Source of the DNA: Falsiroseomonas sp051859025
GTDB lineage: Bacteria; Pseudomonadota; Alphaproteobacteria; Acetobacterales; Acetobacteraceae
Assembly: GCF_051859025.1 (NCBI RefSeq)
Contig: NZ_JBHYGL010000009.1
Span: forward strand, 1-64,000
Direction of reading: 5' to 3'
Length of the DNA stretch: 64,000 bases
Below the pieces are notes generated by a model. That model made no database searches. It saw only the letters and a program-made list of their open reading frames with translations, and had not been told where the DNA came from. Positions within the stretch are counted from its first letter, which is position 1; the number at the start of each line of letters is the position of its first letter. Shown here one piece after another: positions 38,226 to 46,737 of this stretch. The position numbers were made by a program, and so were the translations under genes.

Positions 38226-40541
38226 CTACACCGCTTCCGCCCGCAGCATCCGCGCGGCCGCGACCAGGTTCTCCATCGCTGGCTTCACCTCCGCCCAGCC
38301 CCGCGTCTTGCAGCCGCAATCCGGGTTGAGCCAGAGCCGGCCGCGCGGGATGCGTTGCGCCGCGCGCTGGGCGAGGCGCGCCATCTCCTCCGGCGCGGGC
38401 ACGCGGGGCGAATGGATGTCCCAGACCCCCGGGCCGATGGCGTTCGGGTAGTCGAAGGCGGCGAAGGCCTCCAGCAGGTCCATGTCGCTGCGCGCGGTCT
38501 CGATCGAGATCACGTCGGCATCCATCGCGGCGATGCTGTCGATGATGTCGTTGAACTCGCTGTAGCACATGTGGGTGTGGATCTGCGTCTCGTCCCGCAC
38601 CGCGCTGGCGGAGAGGCGGAAGCAGGCCACGGCCCAGCGCAGGTAGTCCGCGCGGTCGGCCTGGCGCAGCGGCAGGCCCTCCCGGAAGGCGGGCTCATCG
38701 ACCTGGATGATGGGGATGCCGGCGGCCTCCAGCTCCGCGACCTCGTCGCGCAGCGCCAGCGCGATCTGCCGGCACACCACGTCCCGCGCGATGTCGGTGC
38801 GGGGGAAGGACCATTGGAGCATCGTCACTGGCCCCGTCAGCATCCCCTTCATCGGCTTCGCGGTCAGGGATTGCGCGAAGGCGGACCAGCGCACCGTCAT
38901 CGGCGCGGGGCGCGTGACATCCGCCCAGATGATCGGCGGCGCCACGCAGCGGCTGCCATAGCTCTGCACCCAGCCATGCTTCGTGAAGGCATAGCCGCCG
39001 AGCTGTTCGGCGAAGTACTTCACCATGTCGTTGCGCTCGAACTCGCCATGGACGGGCACGTCCACGCCGATCTCCTCCTGCCAGCGCACCGCGTCGCGGG
39101 TCAGGGCCTCCATCGCCTCGTCATGGGTCGCCTGGTCGATCTCGCCGCGGGCGAGACGGGCGCGCAGGTTGCGGACCTCCGTTGTCTGCGGCCAGGACCC
39201 GATCGCGGTCACGGGCAGGTCGGGCAGGTTGAGGCGTGCCTGCTGCGCCGCCGCGCGGGTGGCGTAGGGGCTGGCGCGGTGTTCCATGGCGGGCGTCACG
39301 GCGGCCAGGCGCGCGGCGACGGCGGGGTCGTGCAGCCTGGCATCGGCGCGGGCCTCGGCGATCGCGCGGTCGCTGTCGGCGAAGGCGGCGCCGACCGCCT
39401 TCTCCCCCTCATCCGCCGCGCGGGCGAGCGCCGCGACCTCCTTCAGCTTCTCATTCGCGAAGGCGAGGCGCCGTGCCAGCGCGGGGTCCAGCGCCGTTTC
39501 CATCGCCAGGCTGTGCGGGACATGGAGCAGGGAGCAGGAGGGCGCGACCATCAGCCGCCGCCCCTGGCGCGCCTGCTGCGCCAGCTGCACCTGCGCGAGC
39601 GCCTGGCGGAGATCCGTGCGCCAGACATTCCGCCCATCCACCAGGCCGAGCGAGAGCCACCGGTCCCGCTTCCATGCCTCCAGCACCGCCGGCAACTGCG
39701 CCGGCGCGCGCACCAGATCCACATGCAGCCCGGCGACGGGGAGGGAGGCGGCGAGGGGGAGGTTGTCGCGCAGCCCCTCGAAATAGGTCGCCAGCAGCAG
39801 GTCGAGGCCGGGCGCGGCATCGGCCAGGGCGCGGAAGGCGGTGCGATAGGCCCCGGCCGCGCCGGCGGGCAGATCCGTCACCAGGCAGGGCTCATCGATC
39901 TGAACCCAGGTGGCGCCGGCCTCGGCCAGGAAACGCAGCGCATCGGCATAGGCGGGCAGCAGCGCCGGCAGCAGGTCCAGCGGCCGCGTGCCGTCCTCGG
40001 CCTTGGAGAGCAGCAGCAGGGAGACGGGGCCGAGCAGCACGGGGCGGGTGCGGACGCCGTGCTGCATCCCCTCACGCAGCGCGCGGGCCCAGCGGTTGTC
40101 CACCAGGCGCGGGCGCGTGGCGGCGGACAGGCGCGGGACCATGTAGTGGTAGTTGGTGTCGAACCACTTGGTCATCTCCAGCGCCACCGCATCGCCGGGG
40201 ATGCCGGCGGCGCGTTCGGCGACGCTGCCGCGCGCCCCGCGGGCGAGGGCGAAGATGGTGGCCAGCGAGGCCGGGCCCTCTCCCCCCCAGCCATAGCCCG
40301 GCGGGATCAGGCCGAAGGCGCAGGCGGTTTCCAGCACATGGTCATAGAGCGCGAAATCGGCGGAGGGCACATGGCTGATGCCGCTGCCCTGTTGCAGGGC
40401 GCGGGCGCCGGCGCGCAGCGCGGCGGCGGTGGCGTGCAGGTCTGCTTCCCCTGTTCTGCCGGCCCAGAAGGCCTCCAGCGCGGTCTTGAGTTCGCGCCGG
40501 GGGCCGATACGCGGGTAGCCGAGATTGGCGGCGATGGTCAT
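38226..40541 (-). CDS. metE: Cobalamin-independent methionine synthase MetE
   Basis: The 771-residue length is normal for MetE. The N-terminal half begins with LGYPRIGPRRELKTALEAFW. The C-terminal barrel has the zinc ligands: His and Cys in THMCYSEF, Glu in SIETARS and Cys in NPDCGCKTRGW. It transfers methyl from 5-methyltetrahydropteroyl-triglutamate to homocysteine without B12. A cobalamin riboswitch lies in the leader, so expression should fall when B12 is available, presumably with MetH taking over. The ATG at 40541 is the family start; the longer open frame upstream runs through the riboswitch. Confidence 0.96.
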   Translation of the reverse strand: MTIAANLGYPRIGPRRELKTALEAFWAGRTGEADLHATAAALRAGARALQQGSGISHVPSADFALYDHVLETACAFGLIPPGYGWGGEGPASLATIFALARGARGSVAERAAGIPGDAVALEMTKWFDTNYHYMVPRLSAATRPRLVDNRWARALREGMQHGVRTRPVLLGPVSLLLLSKAEDGTRPLDLLPALLPAYADALRFLAEAGATWVQIDEPCLVTDLPAGAAGAYRTAFRALADAAPGLDLLLATYFEGLRDNLPLAASLPVAGLHVDLVRAPAQLPAVLEAWKRDRWLSLGLVDGRNVWRTDLRQALAQVQLAQQARQGRRLMVAPSCSLLHVPHSLAMETALDPALARRLAFANEKLKEVAALARAADEGEKAVGAAFADSDRAIAEARADARLHDPAVAARLAAVTPAMEHRASPYATRAAAQQARLNLPDLPVTAIGSWPQTTEVRNLRARLARGEIDQATHDEAMEALTRDAVRWQEEIGVDVPVHGEFERNDMVKYFAEQLGGYAFTKHGWVQSYGSRCVAPPIIWADVTRPAPMTVRWSAFAQSLTAKPMKGMLTGPVTMLQWSFPRTDIARDVVCRQIALALRDEVAELEAAGIPIIQVDEPAFREGLPLRQADRADYLRWAVACFRLSASAVRDETQIHTHMCYSEFNDIIDSIAAMDADVISIETARSDMDLLEAFAAFDYPNAIGPGVWDIHSPRVPAPEEMARLAQRAAQRIPRGRLWLNPDCGCKTRGWAEVKPAMENLVAAARMLRAEAV

Positions 40542-40555
40542 CGCAAACGTCTCCG

Positions 40556-40618
40556 TCGCCCGGTGCACCCAGCCCGGCCGTGGGGGTGGCGCGCCCCCTT
40601 GTCTCCGGGGTGCACGGC
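40556..40618 (-). promoter_or_regulatory. Expression-platform-like hairpin of the metE leader
   Basis: Between the B12 box and the metE start, the complementary segments GTGCACCC and GGGTGCAC (40611-40618 and about 40563-40570) can pair, enclosing a further GC-rich stem. This could be the structure that switches transcription or translation. Inference from complementarity only. Confidence 0.45.
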
Positions 40619-40830
40619 GCGGGCAGGTCTCCTGGCTCGCGGGTGCCGGGCTTGCGCCCTTCGCCACCGGCCCTGCCTTCCCGCTTGCGCAGTGGCGTCC
40701 CCCCTCCCTCGGGAAGGGAGGAATCGGGCCGGCGGCTTCCCGCCGACAGTTGCTGGGGCAGCGTCCGACTTGGGGGGTTTCCCCGCCCGCACGGACTTCC
40801 CTTTTCACCCGCTCGCGCGGGACCAACGCC
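40615..40830 (-). ncRNA. Cobalamin (B12) riboswitch
   Basis: Read on the minus strand, the leader of metE contains the cobalamin-aptamer landmarks in order. These are GGGAAGTCCGTGC near the 5' end, CGCTGCCCCAGCAACTG, GGGAAGCCG, a GCCACTGCGCAAGCGGGAAGG segment, and the B12 box AGCCAGGAGACCTGCC at about 40622-40638. This is the class that represses B12-independent isozymes when adenosylcobalamin is bound. Boundaries are approximate. Confidence 0.93.
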
Positions 40831-40835
40831 ATATC

Positions 40836-40864
40836 AACATATCTTTATGCGAAGTTGCGCTCAA
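40836..40864 (-). promoter_or_regulatory. Probable metE promoter with overlapping AT-rich palindrome
   Basis: On the minus strand TTGAGC (40859-40864) and TATGTT (40836-40841) are separated by 17 bases, a good fit to a housekeeping promoter that would start transcription at the 5' edge of the riboswitch. The AT-rich segment CATAAAGATATGTTGATATG over the -10 region is an imperfect inverted repeat in otherwise GC-rich DNA, and could be a methionine or SAH-responsive operator. The operator idea is speculative. Confidence 0.5.
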
Positions 40865-40943
40865 GGGGGCCACCGCGCCGCCATCGCCACCCCCGCGCCC
40901 CGGTGTTACAGCCCGGGGACATGTCCCCGACAAAGACCCTTCC

Positions 40944-42062
40944 ATGACCGGCGTCGAAGAGAAGTTTGAGATCTTCCTGGCGGCCCCACCGGGGCTGGAG
41001 GAGACGCTGGCCGCCGAGATCTCGAGAAAGGGGTTCCGGCAGCCGAAGGTGGTCCCCGGCGGCGTCGTCACCACGGGCGGCTGGCCCGATGTGTGGCGCG
41101 CCAATCTCTGGCTGCGCGGGGCGAGCAAGGTGCTGGCGCGGATCGACCAGTTCCGGGCGGTACATTTCGCGCAGCTGGATGAGCGGGCGCGCGCGGTGGA
41201 CTGGAACAGCCTTCTCCGGAAGGACGTGGCCTTCCGGGTGGAGGCGTCCTGCGCGGCGTCCAAGCTCTGGCATTCCGGCGCCGTCGCGCAGCGCGTCGCG
41301 ACCGCGATCCGGGAGAGTGTGGGGGCGAGGGAGGCCGATGACGCGCCGGTGGTGATCCGCGCGCGAATGGAAAAGGACCTCTGCACCCTCAGCGTCGATA
41401 CCTCCGGCGATCTGCTGCACAAGCGTGGCTTCAAGCAGGCGGTGAACCCGGCCCCGATGCGGGAGACGATGGCCGCGCTGTTCCTGATGCAGTGCGGCTA
41501 TGACGGCACGGAGACGCTGCTGGACCCGATGTGCGGTGCCGGGACCTTCGTGATCGAGGGCGCCGAGATGGCCGCGCGCCTCAACCCCGGCCGTGCCCGC
41601 GACTTCGCCTTCGAAAATCTGAAAAACTTCGACGCCGAGGCCTGGGCGCGGATGCGCGCCGTGGCGCGGGCGGGGATGGAGGGCGTGGCCTGCCTCGGCT
41701 TCGACCGGGATGCGGGGGCCATCGCGATGAGCATCGCCAATGCCGAACGCGCCGGCGTTTCGGCCGGCACGCGTTTCGCGCAGGGGACGATCAGCGATTT
41801 GCAGCGGCCGGACGGCGCGCCGGGGCTTATCATCGTCAATCCGCCCTATGGCAGCCGGATCGGGGACCGCAAGTCGCTGGGGCCCCTGTACCGTGCGCTG
41901 GGCCAGGTGCTGATGAGCCGCTTCGCCGGCTGGCGCGTCGGCCTGGTGGCGGCGGAGCCGGCGCTGGCACGGGAGACGCGGCTGCCCTTCGTGGCCCCGG
42001 GCCCGCCCGTGCCGCATGGGGGAATGCGCGTCACGCTGTTCCGCACGGCGCCGCTGGGGTAG
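40944..42062 (+). CDS. THUMP-domain RNA methyltransferase (RlmL/YpsC-like)
   Basis: The 372-residue protein has an N-terminal ferredoxin-like plus THUMP region (FLAAPPGLEETLAAEISRKG) and a class I methyltransferase domain with LLDPMCGAGTFVIEGAEMA near 193 and the catalytic motif NPPYGSRIG near 300. This is the architecture of 23S rRNA guanine-N2 methyltransferases of the RlmL N-terminal type. It is divergent from metE. The long open frame upstream is antisense to metE and not coding. Confidence 0.88.
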   Translation: MTGVEEKFEIFLAAPPGLEETLAAEISRKGFRQPKVVPGGVVTTGGWPDVWRANLWLRGASKVLARIDQFRAVHFAQLDERARAVDWNSLLRKDVAFRVEASCAASKLWHSGAVAQRVATAIRESVGAREADDAPVVIRARMEKDLCTLSVDTSGDLLHKRGFKQAVNPAPMRETMAALFLMQCGYDGTETLLDPMCGAGTFVIEGAEMAARLNPGRARDFAFENLKNFDAEAWARMRAVARAGMEGVACLGFDRDAGAIAMSIANAERAGVSAGTRFAQGTISDLQRPDGAPGLIIVNPPYGSRIGDRKSLGPLYRALGQVLMSRFAGWRVGLVAAEPALARETRLPFVAPGPPVPHGGMRVTLFRTAPLG

Positions 42063-42069
42063 CGGCCCA

Positions 42070-43233
42070 GTGGGGGTAAGGCTTTCGGGGGGAGTCCGCC
42101 TCTTCCTCCTGTTCGCGGCGCATTGCGTCGGCACCATCAACATCATGGGCGTGATGGCCTTCGCGCCTGCCATCCAGCGGGACCTCGGCCTGGATACGGC
42201 CAGTTTCGGGCTGCTGGTCGCGGCCTATTACGGCGCGCAGCCGCTGGTGGCGCTGCCGGGTGGGTGGCTGGTGGACCGGATCGGCGTCCGGGCCGCGCTC
42301 GCCCTCTCCATGGCCGGGGTGAGCATCAGCGCGGGGTTCTTCGCGGTCTCCGCCGGGGGCACCATGGCGGCGTCGCTGCTGATCCTGGCGGGCATCGCCT
42401 ATTCCCTGGTGAACCCGGCGACGAGCGTCGGCGTCGTCACCTGGTTCCCGCCGGATTGGCGGTCCACGATGATGAGCGTGAAGCAGGCCGGCGTGCCGGC
42501 GGGCGGGCTGATCGCGGCCATCATCGCGGGGCTGGCGGGGCCGGATGCCTGGCGAGTCTCGGCCGGGGCGGTCGCGGTAGCGGCGGCGCTGGCGGCGGTG
42601 CTGGCGGTGGTGACGCCGGGGGGCGGGGCGCCCGCGGTGGCGCGGGGGCCGGTGGTGGTGGGGCTGCTCACGGTGCTGCGGAACCGGGCGCTGATGCGGG
42701 TCTGCCTGACGACCTTCCTGCTGAACACCGCGCAGGGGGCCTTCTACGCCTATCTGGTCCTGTACCTGGTGGGGCCGGCGGGGCTGTCCCCGGCGGTGGC
42801 GGCGCTGATCTTCGGCGCGACGCATGTCGTCTCCGCCATCGCGCGCATCCTGTGGGGGCTGCTGGCGGACCGGGTCTGGCGGGGGGATGGGCCGCGGGTG
42901 CTGCGCATCATCGCCTTCGCCTCCTGCCTCGGCTTCGTGGGCCTCGCGCTGGGGGCGGGGCTGGGGGCGCCGGCCGCGGCGGCGGCGGCGCTGGGCCTCG
43001 GCATGACCATTGCGGGCTTCGCGGGGGTGGCACAGGGGGCGGCGGCCACGGCCGCGCCGCGGGCGCAGATCGGCGCGGCGATGGGCGTCTTCATGGTGAT
43101 CACGCCGCTGGGATCCGTCTTCGGCCCTTCCATCTTCGGGGGCCTGATCGGGCTGACCGGGGGCTACCTGGTGCCCTATCTGGTGCTGGCGGGCGTGACG
43201 CTGGTGGTGGGCGTCTTCGTGCTGCGGAAGTGA
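42070..43233 (+). CDS. Major facilitator superfamily transporter
   Basis: The product has about 387 residues and twelve predicted membrane helices. The MFS loop motif GGWLVDRIGVRAALALS follows helix 2, and a second half-motif LLADRVWRG follows helix 8. I chose the GTG at 42070, just after the upstream stop, because an earlier start at 42016 would overlap the methyltransferase gene with unlikely residues. The substrate is unknown. It ends immediately before the convergent OlsB-like gene, with no terminator space. Confidence 0.85.
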   Translation: MGVRLSGGVRLFLLFAAHCVGTINIMGVMAFAPAIQRDLGLDTASFGLLVAAYYGAQPLVALPGGWLVDRIGVRAALALSMAGVSISAGFFAVSAGGTMAASLLILAGIAYSLVNPATSVGVVTWFPPDWRSTMMSVKQAGVPAGGLIAAIIAGLAGPDAWRVSAGAVAVAAALAAVLAVVTPGGGAPAVARGPVVVGLLTVLRNRALMRVCLTTFLLNTAQGAFYAYLVLYLVGPAGLSPAVAALIFGATHVVSAIARILWGLLADRVWRGDGPRVLRIIAFASCLGFVGLALGAGLGAPAAAAAALGLGMTIAGFAGVAQGAAATAAPRAQIGAAMGVFMVITPLGSVFGPSIFGGLIGLTGGYLVPYLVLAGVTLVVGVFVLRK

Positions 43234-44091
43234 TCAGCCGCCGGCGGTGCGTTCGTAGTGCCGGTAATACTTGTCGGTGATGAGGTCCGTCTTCACCACG
43301 ATGCAGACATCCGTGGTGTTGAACTGGTGGTCGATCACCGCGCCATCCCCCACGAAGCCGCCGAGCCGGAGATAGCCCTTCACCAGAGGCGGCAGCGCCA
43401 CCATGGCGGCGCGCATGTCGAGGCCGCCCGGCGGGATCCGGTCCATCGCCACGAAGCGGTCGGGCACGGCGCGGGGCCGCAGCGCGGGCGGCGCCAGGTG
43501 GTTGGCATGGAGGTAGGAAAGCTGCGCCGCCAGGGCATCCTGGTCCGTCCCCGGCAGGGAGGCGCAGCCGAACATCAGGTCGATCTTGTGGCGGAAGACG
43601 AAGGCGGCGATGCCGCGCCACAGCAATTGCAGCGTGCCCCGCGTGCGATAGGGGCCGGCGACGCAGGACCGGCCGAGTTCCAGCACCTCACCCGGGAAGG
43701 CCAGCAGCGGGCCGATGTCGTATTCGCTGGCGGAATAGAAGCGGCCGAGCCGGTCGGCGGCGGCGCGGCGGATCAGGCGGTAGGTGCCGATGACCGCTTC
43801 CGGCCCGTTGCCGAGGTCATGGTCCAGCACCAGCAGATGGTCCGCCACCGCGTCGAATCCATCGCGGTCCCGGCGCGCGGCGATGGTCGCGGCATCGGCC
43901 TTGGCGCCCATCTCCTCATAGAAGACCTGGAAGCGCAGCGCCTGGGCGGCATCGATCTCCGCCGCCGTCTCCGCGATGCGCAGGCCAAGATTGCCGGCGC
44001 GCAGCTCCTCGAACCCCTCGGCCCGCGGGGCTGCGCGGGGGGGTTCCGACGGGAGGGGGGCATCCTCGGGCAGGGGGCCGTCTACACTCAT
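43234..44091 (-). CDS. olsB: OlsB-like ornithine-lipid N-acyltransferase (GNAT)
   Basis: The 285-residue protein belongs to the hemolysin-like/OlsB acyltransferase group: LGLRIAETAAEIDAAQALRFQVFYEEMG, VIGTYRLIRR, FYSASEYDIGPLL and ELGRSCVAGPYRTRGTLQLLWRG. It transfers a 3-hydroxyacyl chain from ACP to ornithine, the first step of ornithine-lipid synthesis. OlsA (the second acyltransferase) is not visible in the window. It follows fur on the same strand by six bases. Confidence 0.82.
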   Translation of the reverse strand: MSVDGPLPEDAPLPSEPPRAAPRAEGFEELRAGNLGLRIAETAAEIDAAQALRFQVFYEEMGAKADAATIAARRDRDGFDAVADHLLVLDHDLGNGPEAVIGTYRLIRRAAADRLGRFYSASEYDIGPLLAFPGEVLELGRSCVAGPYRTRGTLQLLWRGIAAFVFRHKIDLMFGCASLPGTDQDALAAQLSYLHANHLAPPALRPRAVPDRFVAMDRIPPGGLDMRAAMVALPPLVKGYLRLGGFVGDGAVIDHQFNTTDVCIVVKTDLITDKYYRHYERTAGG

Positions 44092-44097
44092 GGGGCT

Positions 44098-44583
44098 TCA
44101 GGCCTTGGGCTTGGTGCGGCCACGGGGGGCGGGGGCGGGGGCGCCCTTGCGGCCGAAGAGTTCCAGCCGCTGGCCGACCAGGCTGAAGCCGAGGCGTTCG
44201 GCGATGGCGCGGGCCACCTTCTCGAACTCCGCATCCTCGAATTCGATGACGCGGCCGGTATCCACGTCGATCAGGTGGTGGTGGTGGCCGCGGTCGGTCG
44301 GGTCGTAGCGGGCGCGGCCGCCGCCGAAATCGCGGCGTTCCAGGATGCCCTTCTCCTCCAGCAGCCGGACGGTGCGATAGACCGTGGCGACGGAGATGCG
44401 GTCATCGAGCGCGGCGGCGCGGCGGTAGAGTTCCTCGACATCCGGATGGTCCTCCGCCTCGCTCAGCACGCGGGCGATGAGGCGGCGCTGCCCGGTCATC
44501 TTCAGGCCGCGTTCCACGCAGAGACGCTCGATCCGGGAGGGATCGGGGCGGGATGTCTCGGCGTGGCGATCGTGGCTCTGCAT
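44098..44583 (-). CDS. fur: Fur-family metal-responsive regulator
   Basis: The 161-residue protein has the Fur winged helix (GLKMTGQRRLIARVL, ISVATVYRTVRLLEEKGIL) and the metal-site region DRGHHHHLIDVDTGRVIEFEDAEFE. It lacks CxxC zinc motifs, as in many alphaproteobacterial Fur/Mur proteins, so it may respond to iron or manganese. It sits between mucR and olsB, a common order in Rhodospirillales. Confidence 0.88.
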   Translation of the reverse strand: MQSHDRHAETSRPDPSRIERLCVERGLKMTGQRRLIARVLSEAEDHPDVEELYRRAAALDDRISVATVYRTVRLLEEKGILERRDFGGGRARYDPTDRGHHHHLIDVDTGRVIEFEDAEFEKVARAIAERLGFSLVGQRLELFGRKGAPAPAPRGRTKPKA

Positions 44584-44681
44584 GCGGGGGGCGTGGTGTC
44601 CTGCGGGCGGCCGGGGGTCAGCCCGGCCGGGGCGGGCGCATCAATAGCGCCTGCCGCGCGGGGCCACCACCCGGGGGCTGG

Positions 44682-45143
44682 TCAGCCTTCCCGCGCCGGC
44701 GTGGCGCGGCCGCGCCCGGGGATGCGGCCGCGCGGCTTGGTGCCGAGGCCGATGCGCTTGGCGAGGGAGGATCGGTGCTTGGTGTAGTTGGGCGCCACCA
44801 TCGGATAGTCCGAGGGCAGGTTCCACCTCTCGCGATACTGGTCTGGCGTCAGGTTGAACGAGGTCTTGAGATGCCGCTTCAGCATCTTGAGCTTCTTCCC
44901 GTCCTCCAGGCAGATCAGGTATTCCGGGGTGATCGACTTCTTGACCGGCACGGCGGGCTGGGGACGTTCAGGCGCCTCCGCCGCCGGCTGCCCGATGGCG
45001 GCGAGGGTGCGGTAGACGTCCTGGATCAGGCTTGGCAGATCCGCCACGGCGACGGAGTTGTTGGAGACATGGGCCGAGACGATTTCCGCCGTCAGGCCGA
45101 GCAGATCGGGGTTCGCCCCAGGATACGCCAATGTATCGGCCAT
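44682..45143 (-). CDS. mucR: MucR/Ros-family zinc-finger regulator
   Basis: The 153-residue protein carries the MucR core: ITPEYLICLEDGKKLKMLK, then the finger helix RHLKTSFNLTPDQYRERW and the conserved PSDYPMVAPNY. A basic C-terminal tail follows. MucR/Ros proteins are nucleoid-associated-like repressors of exopolysaccharide, motility and cell-cycle genes, which fits the content of this window. The ATG at 45143 begins the family N-terminus (MADTLAYPG). Confidence 0.92.
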   Translation of the reverse strand: MADTLAYPGANPDLLGLTAEIVSAHVSNNSVAVADLPSLIQDVYRTLAAIGQPAAEAPERPQPAVPVKKSITPEYLICLEDGKKLKMLKRHLKTSFNLTPDQYRERWNLPSDYPMVAPNYTKHRSSLAKRIGLGTKPRGRIPGRGRATPAREG

Positions 45144-45298
45144 GAATCGTGTCCTGCCCGCGTCGTCGGGCGGCTGATGCCCGATCATTTCCCCGGCGGA
45201 CGGGCGCCATGCCCGGTGCCGCGACGCGCCAGGACCACCATATTGCCGTGAATCGCCGTTTCGCAATGACGTTTGGTGTTCAGGAAGGCCGTTTCGTG

Positions 45299-45553
45299 AT
45301 GAATCACCCCGGACTGCAAGAACAGAGTCACGATGTGGCCCTGGATATCACTGCCGAGACTTGCCCGATGACCTTCGTGCGCACGCGCCTGGCGCTGGAC
45401 CGGATGCAGCCGGGCCAGGTGCTGCTGGTGCGGATGAAGGGGGACGAGCCCCGCCGCAACGTGCCGCGCACGGCGGCGGAGCAGGGGCATGGGGTGCTGG
45501 GGATGCGGGAGGCGGGGGAGGGGGTGCTGGAGGTGTTCGTCAGGCGGAAGTGA
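45299..45553 (+). CDS. TusA-family sulfurtransferase-like protein
   Basis: The 84-residue protein has the TusA/SirA fold signature: LDITAETCPMTFVRTRLALDRM with the conserved CP motif, then GQVLLVRMKGDEP. TusA-family proteins carry persulfide sulfur for tRNA thiolation or other sulfur transfers. The ATG at 45299 follows AGGAAGG at good spacing. It is divergent from mucR and convergent with rimI. Confidence 0.85.
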   Translation: MNHPGLQEQSHDVALDITAETCPMTFVRTRLALDRMQPGQVLLVRMKGDEPRRNVPRTAAEQGHGVLGMREAGEGVLEVFVRRK

Positions 45554-45559
45554 GGGGGC

Positions 45560-45988
45560 TCAGGCGCGCGAGCCCGGCTCCAGCCCCCGCCTCAATACCA
45601 GCGCATCCGCCCCATCCCCATAGTAGCGCTTCCGCCGCCCCACCTCCGCGAAGCCCGCCGCCGCATACAGCGCCCGCGCCGCCGCGTTGCGGTCGCTGAC
45701 TTCCAGAAACATCGCCCCCGCCCCGCGCGCCACCGCGCCGGCCATCGCCTCCGCCAGCAGGGCGCCGCCCAGGCCCTGCCGGCGGGCCTCCGGCACCACG
45801 GCGAGGGTCAGGATTTCCGCCTCATCCGCCGCGACGCGGGCCAGGATGAAGCCGGCGCCGGGGCGCAGCACGCCGAAGGCGCCGGGCATCTCCAGCATCA
45901 GGCGGATGGCGTCGGGGCCCCATGCCTCGGCAGTGGGGAAGGCCAGGGCGTGCAGGCGGGCGGCTTCCGGCGCTTCGGCGGGGGTCAT
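45560..45988 (-). CDS. rimI: RimI-like protein N-acetyltransferase
   Basis: The 142-residue GNAT protein shows the acetyl-CoA loop VVPEARRQGLGGALL and the RimI-like segment FLEVSDRNAAARALYAAAGFAEVGRRKRYY. It acetylates the N-terminus of ribosomal protein S18 or related targets. Its start overlaps the tsaB stop by four bases, the classic tsaB-rimI pair. Confidence 0.92.
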   Translation of the reverse strand: MTPAEAPEAARLHALAFPTAEAWGPDAIRLMLEMPGAFGVLRPGAGFILARVAADEAEILTLAVVPEARRQGLGGALLAEAMAGAVARGAGAMFLEVSDRNAAARALYAAAGFAEVGRRKRYYGDGADALVLRRGLEPGSRA

Positions 45989-46638
45989 CTCAGGGTCGGC
46001 GGGCGGACGGCGGGGGGCTCGACATACAGGGGAAACGCGTCCCGCCAGGGGATATCGCCCGCCAGGCGGCGCAGTGCGACCAGGCCGGCGGCGGCGGCGT
46101 CGGGCAGGCGGCTGTCGGTCAGCGTCGCGTCGAAGCCGCGCGCCAGCAGCCGGGCGGCGGCCAGGGGCGCGGCGTCTCCGACCAGCGCGACCGGCCCCTT
46201 CGGCGCGGGGATGTCGCGCTCCGCCATCGGCTCGGGCGGCGTCGCGGCGTGCCAGGCGCCGGCCTCCAGCCGTTCCAGCAGGAAGCGGCCGCGCTTCGTG
46301 TCGATGGCGGCCCAGACGGCGCGCGTGTCGCGGATCGTCTCGGGCAGGGCAGCGGCCAGGGCCTCCCCGGTCGTGACGCCGACCAGGCGCGCCCCGGTTG
46401 CCAGCGCGATGCCCTCGGCGAGCGCGATGGCGGTGCGCAGCCCCGTGAAGCCGCCGGGGCCGACGACCACCGCGACGGCATCGGGGCGGGCGCCCGCCAG
46501 CACCTGCTCGGCCAGGGGCGGCAGGGCGGTGGGCTGGCCGCGGGCGCCGGCGTGGAAGGCATGGGCGGCCAGCGCGCCATCCACCAGCAGGGCGGCGGAA
46601 CAGCGGGCCAGCGAACCATCAAGGACGAGCAGGCGCAT
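45985..46638 (-). CDS. tsaB: tRNA t6A biosynthesis protein TsaB
   Basis: The 217-residue protein has the TsaB features: LLVLDGSLARCSAALLVDG at the N-terminus and AVVVGPGGFTGLRTAIALAEGIAL near 55. TsaB partners TsaD in making threonylcarbamoyladenosine in tRNAs. It is coupled to rimI and divergent from the aminotransferase gene. Confidence 0.93.
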   Translation of the reverse strand: MRLLVLDGSLARCSAALLVDGALAAHAFHAGARGQPTALPPLAEQVLAGARPDAVAVVVGPGGFTGLRTAIALAEGIALATGARLVGVTTGEALAAALPETIRDTRAVWAAIDTKRGRFLLERLEAGAWHAATPPEPMAERDIPAPKGPVALVGDAAPLAAARLLARGFDATLTDSRLPDAAAAGLVALRRLAGDIPWRDAFPLYVEPPAVRPPTLR

Positions 46639-46737
46639 GCCATTGCTGTAAGGCGCGCATCTTGTTCCGTCCATCGGTTGACCTTGCAGCGCAATCGGCG
46701 GCTTGCTTTGGTGGCCGCGCAGAAGGATCGTCGCCCC

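Noticed and set aside
38355..40943. Plus-strand open frame running through metE into the RNA methyltransferase gene
   Set aside because: The part before 40944 is antisense to metE and its riboswitch, with no domain features.
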